From: Sycobia sp. Sy_11 | Lineage: Eukaryota; Arthropoda; Insecta; Hymenoptera; Epichrysomallidae | Assembly (NCBI GenBank): GCA_018907035.1 | Contig: JACCIC010000001.1 | Span: 7,429,501-7,493,500, forward strand | Length of the DNA: 64,000 bases | Reading direction: 5' to 3' | In this document: one piece after another, positions 15,301-30,400 of the stretch | How positions within the stretch are numbered: position 1 is the first letter of the stretch | Layout of the letters: each line of letters begins with the position of its first letter | The notes under the pieces: generated by a model | Databases searched by the model: none | Seen by the model: the letters and a program-made list of their open reading frames with translations, nothing else | Told to the model about the DNA's origin: nothing | Position numbers and translations under genes: made by a program

Positions 15301-16380
15301 TCAGTATGAAAGAAATATTTTTAAGAACTGCTACATTAGCTATTTAACATGGAAATTGAAAGTGGACGTTCAAACAAATTATCTGACCTTAAATATAATA
15401 GATTTCTATTATGAGAACGTATTTGTTATTATAGTCTTCGATCAAAATGCTTTGTATTCCAAAATTGAATCCTTTGTAAAGGAGTTGAAAGGTGAAATAA
15501 AAATGATATAATATAATTTCGAGCAATATTTTCAACGATACGTCGTGCATTGCATGAAATTCTTATTTACACATTTACCATCAGGATTCATATTATATTA
15601 ATATTTTATATATTCATATTATATATTATCTTAGCGTTTGTATTTTCATATATTATTTATTTTAATAATTTCCACACATGCTTTTTGGCTTATTTCGTGC
15701 TCTTTACTTATATTCATTATAAGAAAGTATATACACTTAATGTTTTCGACAACAATTGCTTCAGTTCCTTTGAGAGACAGTTTATTACTTTTAAGGGGTT
15801 ACTTGTCTGCAAGGGATGCTTTATTAGCCCCCCAAGAAAATTGCTGCTGTAACCTTTGAAGAATCCCGTTGGAACTTTTACGGTACTCCATTACGTGCGA
15901 ATTGGCTTTGTTTTATCTTAAATAATGTAATGGAAAACCTACTTTACACAGTCGTCATATATACAATTTAAAGAAATTAATATAAATATTCACAAAAATT
16001 TCGTTAATAATAACGTATATGATTTAATTAAATCATAGCCAATATTATTTAGTTTTGCAGAATCTTGCCGCACTCTTGTAGCTTAGAATTAATCAGGCTT
16101 TTTAGTAATCGTAAAAAAAAAGAAATGCCTGACTTTGTACAGGCTGTAAAAATACAATAAAAAAAATAAAAGTAACATTGAGAGAAAAGCGTATATTTCA
16201 GTGTAAAAGTAGAATAATGTAATAAGAAAAATACGATAGACTCGGCTTTAAATGGAATTAAGAGAAAAAACAAACTAGAAAGGAAAGGAAAAATTTATAG
16301 GAGCTATAATGAAACTTACGCAAAATATCTGTTTCATTAATTAAAAGTTTCACAACTTTGCGCCGGTGTTACAATAATTC

Positions 16381-16437
<57 letters not shown>

Positions 16438-18415
16438 TTCAAATTAACGCTGGTGAAAGCTCGCCAATTAAAAAGTTGAGACAAATTACACCGAAAAATC
16501 AGACTAAACTTTTTCAAAGGATTTCTACGCGTTAACAATGAATCTGACCACAGAAGGGGTATCCATATTTGGTTTTTAATATGCCTTCGAGTAAAAATGC
16601 GAAAAATATTTGTTCTTAAACTATGTACCTTTCAATTTTTTACATAAACTACAAACGAAAAATTAACGTATAAATATTATTCTTTCAATTTCCTTTAAGT
16701 GTGCTTTAAATATGCTTTCCTTTACTGAGATATTCCATTTATACATTTTTCATATTTCAAATAGTATACAAAATGTAACTTTCATTTATACTGATATATA
16801 TCGGATATAAATTAATTTAAAAAAGAAGGCATCCATATAAAACAGTGAATGGTCAAATAAGCATTTGACAAATGAGCATTCAAAATGATAATTGAAAGAG
16901 ATTGAAATTATATTCAACGTAGAAGAAAAAATTACAAATAATTAGTTAATTTTAAAATAACATAATATTTATTAATATAATGATAAAGCTGATATTAATA
17001 TTCGAATGATAAATATTGAAAATTAAATTAAATTTGATTATTAAGTAAATGAGATGTACTTTTTTGATACTTTTTCTATTATACGTTATTCTTCATTATG
17101 TATTTACTGCATTATGTTTGTTTGTATTATTACGGTTTGTATTAAAACTTTACATCTTCGTAATATATTTAATGTTTTATTTTCTTCAAAACTTATTCTT
17201 TTATTAATAAATATTCTATACAGGGTTAAAATAATGATCATAAACTTTAGTAAATTTCAACAAGGAACCCCATGTTGATCTTTAGCATGATTTTGAACAT
17301 CTCTTTTAAGCCGATTTTAATGTCATCATGGCTTTTTTAACTTACTTTTTTGTTAACTACTTTTATTCAGAAGCTCTTCTATTTAACTTTGGTTTATTAA
17401 AAGAAGGAAAATTTATGAATATAAGAAAGGTTAATTATTAGTTTTGATTCAATTACGATCGATGTACGCGTGGTATAATAACCATTCGCTGGGTGAAGAC
17501 ATGTGTCTATACTAATACGTATTAATCGACTGAACTATAATTGACTACGTATAACTTTGTACTAAAAAGGTTTGCATTTACGCGTATAAGTGTACTCGAA
17601 TCCACAAATGAATTAATAGGGCTTTCTATTTAAACAATCAAGTTCACGTTCAAATGATCTTAATTCTCGATCTCCAGATCATGATCAAGCTTACCATAAT
17701 GCGTCAAGATCTGTAATAGTTTCCGATGCATATTAGCATCTTAGTATTTATAAAAATCGCTGTAGTCACTCGAAAGTAAATTAACTCAATGACATCGGTT
17801 CTTATGTACAATATGCGAATTCTATAATATTGAATTGAATCACGCCTATCCACCCACCCATACACGCGCACCACCCACGCACTAGAAAAGCAGCTTAATT
17901 TTATAAAATTCCTTGTGAACCAAAGGATAAAAAACAGAATAATGGAACCCCGGGGAAAAATATGAATTTTTATCTAAATTTTTCCCGAATCCTTCGCACC
18001 CTCTGAATTGCCTCCTCCTTGTCAAGCATTGCGCGCGCGCGCGCGCGCATGCAGCAACAGTTTATATGTATGTAATATCGAGATCTCCGCACGATTCGAT
18101 CGTTATATGCCTTGCCAATCCCTCTCCCCCCTACCCGCCCGCATTGCATCCCACTAATATAACGGGGATATTCGCGGGCGCGCGCTCGCGCGGTCGCCCG
18201 CTCGCTCGCTCACTCGCTACCTCCCTCGCGCTACCTCTCTTTTACATCGCTATCATTCTCTCTCGTTCCAACAGATACAATCTCAGGATAAACGGCCTGC
18301 TCAGCATAGACGCGGGCATCTTCCAGTGCATGGGCACGAACGCGGCCGGCAGCGTACAGGCGTCCGCCCGTCTCACCATCCATCAGCCAAGTGAGTATTG
18401 TTATTTTCTCTATCG

Positions 18416-18483
<68 letters not shown>

Positions 18484-21400
18484 TCTCTTTCTCGGTGTCT
18501 GCCGTCTGCCCCCTCCTCCCGCTCACTACCTTGGATTCGCAGCCGGGGTATAAATATAGATTTATGCGCGGATCGCGGACCTGGTTAATTTGTTAATGCA
18601 CACGTGTAGTACACGTACATACACATAAGATCGGCGATTGTCAGGCGATCAACTGAATTTCTTGTTGTTTTTTTTGCTCTTCAGAATAATATTTCTTTTT
18701 TTTTTCATTTTTAAATCCTGCGCGCATAAATCACGTCACATTATGCGTGCGCGCTTCTTTCCAGGCACGGGAAATTTATTCGTAAATAATCGGAGGCTGC
18801 TTTACGTGTACGTATCACATTTGTTACAAGCCAATGGATGCCGACTGCAGTTATATCGCGATGGAATTTATAGATAATTGTAAAATGTGTTGTTGTTTTT
18901 TTATGTTTTTATTGCAAGCTCGTTGATGTATAGATATGTATAATAATATGCTTTCAGTGTTAATTTATTCGTCCTGATATTTTAATTTGTTCTATTATTT
19001 TCGATGTTGCGTTTCATTTGTAGATTTCGTTCGCTCTTGATTTTGCAATATAATTTTGTACTGGGCATTGATGATTTAAAAATATAAGATTCAATTGGTT
19101 GAATTCAAACGGAAAATACCTTATACTTTTTGATTGTATTTTATACACGAACTAAAGTTATAATTTATTTACATTAAATTAATTGACAACTCTTTGCACG
19201 CTCGAATGAAATATATATTATTAAGAAAAGCATATTAAATCAATTCAAGAAGATTGGATGGTTTTATTCGAATATAATTATTATATTCTGTGTTAAAGTT
19301 ATTCGTAACAAGTAAAAATAAGAACAGTTTCCATTGCTCAAGGAATATAATTGTAATATAAAAAAATATTTACTGCAATATAATAATTAATTTTTCTATA
19401 AAGTTATCCGATTTATTTTCATGTACTTATAATATATGGTTGTTTAATTTTATTATTTGTATATGATTTTTTTAGTTTTAACATACCGTTTTATTTTATC
19501 TTTACGTAGTAATAATTATTTTTTATTGTTGTTTTCTCAAAGCTGTATAATTAATAGAAATTAAAATAGAACTGCATTTATGTAGCTTTTGATTGATATA
19601 TTTTTCGTGGAAATATCACGAACTTCCAATATATACGAATTAATTAACTTTAAATTAATTTTAATAATCGTATGTGATTAGCAAAAATATATATGGGTTG
19701 TCCAAAAAGTCCCCCTATCCCAGCAACATATATTTAATATTAACTCGAAGCTCATTTTGATATAAAAAATGAAAAATGAAAGTTTCAAGGAAAAAACTTC
19801 AAATATATACGTTGTTTCTTAGTAATCGCCAATGATTGCAGTTACACGCATCAGTGTAAACAAACAAATTGACCGCTACAGTGCTTGACGCTGTCTTCGA
19901 CAGTAGTGTTGGTGCTGTTTCCTTTGCCAATTAATGGATATTTTTTACTTGAATATTTTTAGTTTCTATGTTCTTTGATCGAACATCGAGGTTGTCGATT
20001 TAAAAATGCACTTACCATTGGTATAAGCTTGAATCTCAATTACGAGGTCAAAACCAAGCTCGCGTAACTATCGTCAAATAAAAGTGCTACAACTTTTATC
20101 ATAAATGTTTTACGTCAGTGTCGAGCTAATCTCATTTACCTGGACTTTTTGATCACCCCGTATAAAAGCGAAGCTTTGCAATAATGCAAAAATATATCTA
20201 GCAACAAGAAGAAAAAAAGTATTGTCCGAGAAAACAGCAAGCATTATAATATTATTTTAATTTTGATTAAGTGTTTTAATTTCAAATTCCTTTCTTTGTC
20301 TTTTTGTTCTCCTCCTCTTCCCGCCTGCCTCCCGTTATTATTATTCTGAAACCTGTGACACACTGCACGACCCGCTCGCGCGCAACGGCCGTTCTGCATG
20401 CTAACCGCGAAAACGCAACGCGGCCGCCGATCCTCGCCACAGAGAAAGATCGCAAGGGCCCAGGGCGCAATAAGCCCGGCGGCGGCGGATCCAAGCCCGC
20501 CTCGAAGAAGAAGCTCCTCCACAAGCTGCTCTCAAACAGCACGTGGCAGCACCCGAGCACCCTGCTCGGCCACACCTCCTCCGCGTACACGCCGAATCCG
20601 CCCCTGTCGATCAGCCCGTCCGACGACCCGGCCGACCTGCTCGGCGGGCCGTTCGGAAGGCTCGGCACCTACGAGTCCCTTCCCTACGATCCCACTGTTG
20701 CAGACGCCCTCGACGCCCTCGGCTTCGGCGAGGTGAGCAGCCTCCAGCCCGCCCCCCGGAATCTGAGCGTGGGGCTGGTGAACAGCAGATTCGTGGCGCT
20801 GCGCTGGCAGGAACCCGAACTGACCGGGAGCGCGGACGTCTCCAACTATCTCATTTATTACAAGCAGGAGGGATTCGAGAGGTAAGTTGCCTCTACGGCG
20901 ATTTGGAAATCGGAGGGATTTTTATATTAGATAATTTACGTTTTTTTTTTATTAAACTCGAACAGATTAAGAATATTTCGAGTCGAAACAGTTAGTTGTT
21001 TTCAAGAGAAACTTTAATAAGAATATTCGTAAAAATAATATTTTCTAAACATGACTGTAACAAAATATTTGAAAAAATTATAAGTGGACTTCTAAATTGT
21101 TTTGTTTAATTAAGATAATGGCGTCATCATTATTATTTCATTTTTTTTATTACTATAATTGAAATTGGATTATTTCTGATACAAATCGCAGCATTCTTAG
21201 TCTTCGAGACCAGGTTTTAAATAATTTTAAGACTTAAAAATTTTTCACGTGGAAAATCAAAAATATCCTGTAACAGTGACCAAAATTGGAGATCAAAAAT
21301 AATGCAGAATATTAAGGAGCAACAAGTATCTCAAAAAATGGAATAAAAAAGTTTCAAGAAACTAATTTTACCAGAAATTAATTTAAATGAAAACTAGTGG

Positions 21401-24400
21401 ATTTTTTAAATGTTCAGTTTATAGCTTAAAACTACAGAGAGCAAAAAGTATTAATCTTTTTAATGGCCAATTAATGTTCAAAAAAAAATCGAATGAGCAA
21501 TCTCTTATGCAAGTAGGAAATGACAAAATTTGATTTTATTAGTATATATGAGTAAGCCTGTAAGATATTTTCTAAAAGTATAGATATGTATAAAAGTGTA
21601 TATGTACACATAATAATAGTATCTAATTTTATATTCAGCTGTTATTGGCCAGTGACTGATTATTGTTTAGATATTTTTCCTTTAAAAAACTGTGCAACAC
21701 AAGATGTTCCAAACTCGATTCTAAAAGTACTTTAGAATAATTACTAGAATATACAATTTATGTATCGTGTTCTGAAAAATTAAATTAAAATATGTCTCCA
21801 TCTTGAGCCAATAGTCAAAATAATGTTGAAATTTAAACTCTCTATGACAACAAAACTTTAACATGTATCTCTTATATATTTTAAAAATTCAGCTGGGCAT
21901 TTTATTCATCAAACTAAACCTCCACATATTTCATAGATTTTAAACCCTCGTCTTAATTGAACGTCATGCGTGTGTAAAACCCGTCAATAGTTGCTCCTTA
22001 AATCGCTCCAATATAAAGTGCACATCATGATCCACTGCTCTTTCGATTAATTATTTCGTTGCAAATCCATTTATATACGTAATTTTCAGGGAAAGAGTCG
22101 AGCGGACGCCCCACAAGGAGACGACGGTGACAATCAGCGGTCTCCAGCCGGGCACCGTCTATCTGTTTCGAGCTGTCGCCAATATCTCGAACGCCCTGAG
22201 CGCCTCCAGCAAGGTGCTGCAGTTGACCACTGAATCCGAGGTGAGACGACACACCCATTGAGGGATTCCATCATGTTTAATATATAGTAATAGATTGAAA
22301 AGACCCCACGTATCATCTATATGAGTTACATTTACTGTTTCTAAGTCGTAGTTACAAACCGACTGTTTTCACGTAATACTTTGAAAAAAATATTAAAATT
22401 TTTAAATATATATTTTCTTTATAATATTTTAACAAAACTATATTAAATTTTAATATAAGCGTAGACATTTGGCAACTTTGATTCATACTATTTTGATACA
22501 AATTGTTCAGATATATAGAAATTTGTGTGCGTGCGTGCGTGCGTACGTGTGCGCGTGTGTGTACTCATAGACATTCTATATCAGTGGGTAAATCGATACT
22601 TTTAACTTTCAAGTGGTGCTTGACAGCTGATCGCTGCTACGCCATATTCAATATTGAAAACTTTAGCAACTCATATATCTTGAAAACTATTTCCTGAATC
22701 AATCTCAAATGTCACACGGATCTTTTTCAACGTCTCAATTATTTTTTAGTAACTCTTAATACTTTTTAATTTAATTTACACCATTATCTTCAATGGTTCA
22801 GAGCTGTGAAAGTAATAATGTTAATATGTGATATTTGAGGTATAATTTCAGCATGCAGTAGACGATTGCTGTTATCGAATATAAATCATTTTAACACTCG
22901 GATTTTATAAGAACCTACTAGATAGAATTAAGTGCTTATATCATTTAGCAAGAACAGATAGAAAAAACATTTTTTCAGCTTTAACTGAATCAATTTAAAT
23001 TTCAAAAATTCTAATATTCAATGTAGTAACGTTTCTATTATGTATCCAACTGATAATTTATCCTACGATTAATATGAAAAATTTTTGTACAAATCCTTCA
23101 TTTTGGTCTTACAAAAAATACAAAAAAAACTGATAAGATTAGCGTTTAACTTTTGTATTGAATCAATACTTTTTATCAATTTAAATTTATAAGATAATTC
23201 ATGAACTACCTATTTGTAATAATTTATAAAGTTTTTAAAATAAATTATAATTTATATTGTAATTCTATTTGAATGGTTTGCCTACTCTATTATTAGCAAG
23301 ACATTGAGTTCTTCAAAAATTTTATGCTAAGCCAAAAAATGTCCAATTATTCATGGTTGTAAAGTTGTTCTATATATGTTTCCTATCGAGATATTTAGAG
23401 ATATATAGAGGAATAAACTTATGTAGCATATAAAAATAAAATAAAGACATAAATCTGTATTCGTGATGTTTTCGTGATAATTGATGGGCGGATCAAAAAA
23501 TATTGTGAATGTATTGTTACTGAACTGAACGCGCGCGCGTGTGTGTGTGTACTCCAAAGATACAGAAAAAGGAATGAACGAGTTACTAATTGGTATGTTG
23601 AGTAGAAAAGTCTAAATCTACCTTTTGTTTTTGATTAACATCATTTAATGGTATGTCAAAAGTTAAATTTATATACAATCTATATATCTACTAAGAGAAA
23701 AAAAATCCTCGAATTGTATCTCATTAAATGCGCTTGTATACGCACCCTACCGAAAATAACATATCCAATTCGTTAAGTCATTAAACGGTATATAATTTTT
23801 TGCATTACGTAACGCCTATATGAGTATATAATACAGCTAATATCAAGAGCCTGGGTTCGTATATGAAAAATTTACTGTAAATCTCGCAATCTTACGCACA
23901 GATATATGTATATACTAAAGCAAATAAGACGTGTGCTTAATAAGTGAAATAAAAAAAGAAGAATAATAATCGATGCCTTTCTTTTTTCTTCTTCTTTTTA
24001 GCCGAACGTACCGAGCCAGCCGTTCAATTTGAAAGGATGGCCAACGAGCAACCAAAGCATAGCACTGACGTGGGAGGAACCGTCCGTGATTAATGGTCGG
24101 ATATCGAGTTACCTCATCACGTACGCCGAGGTACACTCCATATTACTATATACACCAGCGTAATTCCCACAAATTATAAAAGCAAAAGATCTCTTCTCTC
24201 TCTCTCTCTCTCTCTCCCTCATTCGTGCACTGTAAATAATATTCGCGGTCAATATGATTGATCGTTCGAATCTAACGATTTCGTTTGTTTACTTACTCTT
24301 TTTTTGCTCGGCTTCTTCCTCTTATCACACCAGGACGACAACGAGGAGATGAAGAGGAACACGACGGGCACGGCATACGAGTTGACCGGCCTACTGCCGT

Positions 24401-27400
24401 TCAAGGAGTACAACATTTGGGTCCAAGCGGTGAATGACAATGGACCCGGGGCATCCACTGGTGAGATCAGGGTGAGAACCTACAGCTCGGCGCCGTCGAG
24501 TCCACCTAACGTGACGGTGGAGGCTGCCAGCTCTACAGTGAGTTGCGATATTTAAACGTATTTGCCTCGTGTAACATTTTTTATGTAGCTTATTATATTA
24601 GTATGAATTGTATGGTAAAAAAATTTGGCAGTATATGTGGAATTTCATATTTTATTTGGGATCATCGGTATTTATCGGGCTATATGTACGTACATTAATA
24701 AAATATAATGGAGGAAGAAGGGAACTAATTACGAGTGCTATAATAAAATTAGCAAACTAGGGCATAACTATTAAATTCATTATCCTTACCGGATCAACTT
24801 CTTTGATGAAATTTTTAAGCATAAATAATGGAGGCTAAGATCGTTTCTATTTTTTAAACAATTTTGAATTGAATTTACGTTATTCCAATGCTTACTATTA
24901 GTTGATGATCGAAACTTTATGGTACTTATTACTGCAGAGCTTATATTGCGTTTTTCAAACGTAATTTTATTTGTAATTATTGGTTTTGTAGTGTTCTCAA
25001 AGGCTCAGTTCTCCTAATAAACCTATATTAATAAAAACAATTTAATTACGAGAAACTGTTTTTCCATCAAAGGGCATTAGAAACAATTGCTTTCGTATTA
25101 ACGAACTATGTTATAATTTTAATGTACAATATATTCACTTTTTATTAAAATAATTGAATTCAGAAAATTTAATTATTAATTTCAGTATTAATTTTAGTAT
25201 TAATTTAAGTATAAAGTAAGTATTAATCTTTAAAGTTTAAATAAAATTATGTTTTTTAAAGAGTATCACTAAATATTTTGCTACGTCGAATATTCACTTG
25301 ATTATTTTAATGATTCCGATTTCTATAATCAGTATTTAACGAGGGCATTCTGTTAATAGCTATATTTTTGTATATTTTCGTCTGTCGGAAAGGGAGGATA
25401 TACCGATTTGTCGATAAAACTTGAAAGCTCATAACTGACTGAAATCGTCTATAAATCAGTCCGTGTAAAATATTATATATTCTGAGTTGTCAGAGAGGTA
25501 TTATATCTTTTTTATGCGTTGCTTTTATAAATTATACCGCATAGCACGAAAGGATTTCTAAAGCTTTCTAAAAGGATTCTAAGGAAAGATATGAACGTTT
25601 TCGAAAGCGTTTACAGAAATGATTCTAAAAGATTTGCATGCTCGTCTTTTTCCTACCAGAAAGATTTCTAAAGTAAAATCTTTATGCTATTGCAATTTAT
25701 TCTATTCCCTTCCTATTAGAAAATCTTTTCGCTGAAGTCTTTCTAAAAGACTACAAGAAAAGGAACTTAAAAAGATTTTATCAGGAAAAATCCAAGCGAC
25801 CTTTTCAAAATCCTTTTATATTGCCTGCTGAAAATGATTCTTGTATCCTTTTTGAAAGCTATTAGTGAAATAATTCTGAAAAAAATTAGATTTTTTCAGA
25901 AACCATCCTTGCAACATCTTTCATAAATTGTAAGATGTGTTAGTGGGATTCTTTTAGAAGGATTTATTTTTCACACTCGTTTCTGACCAAATCATTTTTC
26001 ATAAATTCTCTCAAAATCCTTTCGTATGATTTAAGGATATACTTATCTCATACCTTTACAAACTTATTTATATTAATTGTGTATACACTAAACCACAAAC
26101 ATTCAATTTATCAAGTAAAATTAAGTTAGTTGATGTTATATGGTAATCTCATTTTTAGAGCGTAATAATACGATGGGAGCCACCGTCCGAAGGCCAGAAC
26201 GGCATCATCACCGGATATAGGATTCGTTATCGTCCCACCGACAAACGCAGTCATCCCACCGGGATAACGACAGACGGCGATCAGCGCTTATACGTTCTTA
26301 ATATGCTGGAAAAAAATGTAAGCTACCAAGTAAAAGTTTGTGCCTTCAACGTTAACGGCACCGGGCCATGTTCTGAGTGGCAGGACATCGAGACTTACGA
26401 AAATGATCTGTCCGAAAACGAGGTGCCGAGCGCACCCACCAATCTCAGAAGTAAGTGTATAATAATAATTGCTAACAAACAAGTTTGTCAGACTTACTGT
26501 TAGTGTCATTTTTATCCTTCCTTATAATAAAATATATTTGCAGCTAAGGCAATGTCGGATTCAATAGTACTGTGGTGGGGGCCTCCTAAAGATCAAAGTA
26601 TCAAGGTAAGGGGATACGTTCTTACGTGGGGTAAAGGAATTCCTGACGAATACAAGAAGAATTTAGATGGCAAACAACGTTATTATTCTATTGACAATTT
26701 AGGTATATTTATTGGTTTGATTTTTTTAAACCTCTGTTTTTCTGAAATTTAACTAACTAATGCCTACTTCATTATATCTTTATTTCTTCGTGCAGATCCG
26801 AATTCCGACTACGTCATAACGTTGCGAGCGAAAAATGAAGCGGGCGAGGGCCTACCGGTTTATGCCAATGTTAAAACAATAGAGAAGGTACCTGAAAATG
26901 CAGCGCCTTTAACACCTCCCGTGGGTTTAAAGGCGATTGTGTTTTCGTTTAGTACTGTAGTCCTATACTGGACTGATATGACGCTTTCGAAGAATCAGGT
27001 AAACCTAATATCATGTGGATGTAAAGGCAATTTACATAATTTATTTATAGATCGAAAACAAACTTTTATTTTTATAAATTTCAGTACGTTACGGATAATC
27101 GATATTATGTTGTTCGTTATACTTCATATCATCGTAGTAGCAACCAGCGATACAAGTATTACAATGCCACAGATTTAAACTGTATGATACACGATTTGAA
27201 GCCAAATACAGAATACGAATTTACTGTAAAGGTTGTAAAGGTTTGTATTAATTTTGCTTTTGTACTAAACCGATTAACGAAACACTTTGTATTAATCATT
27301 ATTAAATAACATTAATTATTCGTTGTCAGGGTCGTCGAGAATCGCCATGGAGTATGGTAGTTTTAAATAAAACATCTGAAGCGAAACCCGGTTCATCGCC

Positions 27401-30400
27401 ACGAGATTTGACGGTTCAGAGCATCGATGAATATCCAAAGTCTGTACTATTGCGTTGGTTACCGCCGAAACAGTCAAATGGCGATATAAATGGATATATA
27501 ATATCTTACACTACAGATAATACGAAAAACGACAGAGACTGGAAAGCTGAGGCTGTGGTTGGCGATAAACAGGAATACGTTTTATCGACCGAATTGCAAC
27601 CCAGTACCACGTACTATTTTAAAATTCAAGCAAGAAATATTAAGGGCAATGGACCTTTCTCAACAACGGTGTCCTATAAAACTTTAGAAAGTAAGAATAT
27701 TTCTAATAGATTAAGGAAAAAATTAATTATAAATATATTTAATAATATTTTTACACTTTCATCATATATTCACATATACTCAATTTATATATTTTCCTAT
27801 TTATATGACAGTACAATATTCATTATCCGTAGTGGCTTAAAAATATAATGTGAGACTAATTAAATATTTTTGTATATCCAGGTAGACCAGAAATTTCGTT
27901 TATGCTCATTTATTTAATAATTGGATGCTCTGTTTTGGTGTTGACTGGTGTATCTGTTGTTTTCTTCTTTATCTGTTGCAAACGTAATCAAGATTTACCA
28001 GATGCAAAGAAAGGGTAAGAAAAATTTTCTCGTGACTCCAAGATGAAAAAATTAATTTGTCACATTTAAGTATTTACAATACATATTTTTTTAATTTTAG
28101 ATATCTTAAAGATACAACCATAAAAACGAATATTAAACCGCCTGATTTATGGATTCATCATGATCAAATGGAGTTGAAAGCACTTGAAAAGAATTTAGGA
28201 AATGGTGAAGCATCAACTAGTGCAGCAACAAGCAATACTTTACCTAGATCAAGCAATTCAGAATATAATCAAGAAAATATTCATGGAAACTCCAGTTCAC
28301 TGGACAAACGTACTTATATACCAAGTTACATGGGTACGTTATGAGAATTAATCATTTTTAAAGCTATTGTCAAAACCAAGTACTTTTTTATATTTATGTG
28401 GTTTTAAAGTTTCATCAATATAAAAATGTATATTTGTGAATATATCTAAGTTATTGAAAAGTTCTATTAAAATAATTATAATAGGTTCTATATATCGGTA
28501 ATATATTGATTGGTTTTGATATAGCTTTATTTAAAATAGAAATACTGATAATGCTCTGCACAACAACTCTACCACAGTCAAACCTACTTTATTATTTTAT
28601 ATTATATTACTTAAGTAATTTTTACAACATATTTTTATAGTTTTTTATTATTTTGTTAATTTTAAACCCTTGGTTCCTTTATTTATTAAACACTAGGCAA
28701 TAACGAAGAAAAATGCTCTACATTGAGCAGGCAACACAGTCGAGGAAGCCATAAACCTAAACTCATTACACTTCCTGTAGACAGTGCACCATTACATCAA
28801 CGTAAGTAATGAACCAAATACTATCCAAATCTTCAGCTATAATATTAAAACAAAGATATTCTTTAGTTATCAAATATTATTATTCCACTTTTAATTTAAT
28901 TATTAATAAGTTAATTCATATCAATAACTACACAATCTTAAACACTACTTCAACCTTGGTTTATATTTAGACAGTTTTGAAGACTAATTGAATTTTTTTA
29001 ATCAATCTTAGCTATAGCTACAGCAACACCGATCGTAAATAGTAGTTTGTCACAACAAACAATTCATAGTTCATGTTCTGATGTACCATCGATAAGACCG
29101 AATTATCCTCGTACAGTGGCCCAATATAGTTTAAGTAGAGCACATGTTACATTGGAACCAACACCTGAGTCCAGTCCTGATTCCTGTAATTTAACCAGCA
29201 CTTATGAGCCACTTCAAACGCAAGTAAGTAATAAATAATATTGTTACATAAATTTAAAAAAAGAAATTTCTTGTAAAAATAAAACAAGTTTTCTAACATA
29301 TACATATCTAAAATTTACTTAACAGTATATATTTAAAAAATGAAAAGTGTATCATGAAAAAATTACTATTATTTAGAGTAAAATAAACTATATTTTGATT
29401 TTATTAATTTATTTTTTGGTACAGATTTTATTTATACTATTAATTGTTTATTTTAATAGCTTTATAGCTCAGGAGGTGCACAGTCGTACAATGCGACTTC
29501 ACAATATGCTCCGAACTCCTATGGGGAAAATCAATCAACTACTAGTTGTACAGCGAATTCTGAAAGCAGTGGTGGAAGTAAAAGACTTCAGGGTCACCCA
29601 TTGAAAAGTTTCAGTGTGCCAGCTCCACCACCACAATCAGCGCCTTCAACACCAGCACAACAAAAACATGGAGGTAAGTATTCTATAAACAAAATCTTTA
29701 AAATAGTTGTAAGCTGGTTATATTAAAAAAAATTATAAGAAAATAAAACATTTTGTTTATAAAATTAATTATTTATTGCAATATTTTGGTTAACTTTAAG
29801 TAGTCCTTTTTTTGTAATAATGGTGTATGGACTGGTATCCAGAAGCTGATCGTACATTCTGACTTGTTATTATTGTAATTCATGTAATTAAATAAAGAAA
29901 CGAAGAATTTTATTGACAGCAAAGATTATCAGTCTCTTATTTTCTTATGTTTATATAAAAAATATAAAATATCATTGAAGCTGTTAATAATATCAATTAC
30001 ACATATTTCAAACAATTTTTTTTTTTAATTATTTCGCTACCTCTATTTTAGATAGTGATGTTACATTTACAAAAATATATATAATATATCTATGTGCAAT
30101 GTTTTAATATTATTTCTTATAGTTTCTCAAGTGACAGTTAGACCAACATTGTCTGGCAGCCCTTACAAAAAGGCTACAAGTTCAAGTCAATTGATAAAAA
30201 ATAGACTTGCTGCTGTGACGAATGCTAACCATACTCCTGAAGAAATTGAACGATTAAAGGTAAAGTATATACACTGTATTTATACAATGGTCATGGAAAA
30301 GCTTATTTTAACAACTTTTTAATTACTAAAGGATTATGTTTGCATTTTTGTCTGTTATTTATTCTGCCTAAGAATTGACTATACTGAACTGTACTGCAAA

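Noticed and set aside
20443..20446. Acceptor two bases later (after CACAGAG)
   Set aside because: It would break the reading frame with exon h.
20282..20668. Minus-strand and shifted frames over the linker exon
   Set aside because: Shadow frames caused by high GC and lack of stops; the plus-strand frame fits the splice phase and continues into FN3-1.
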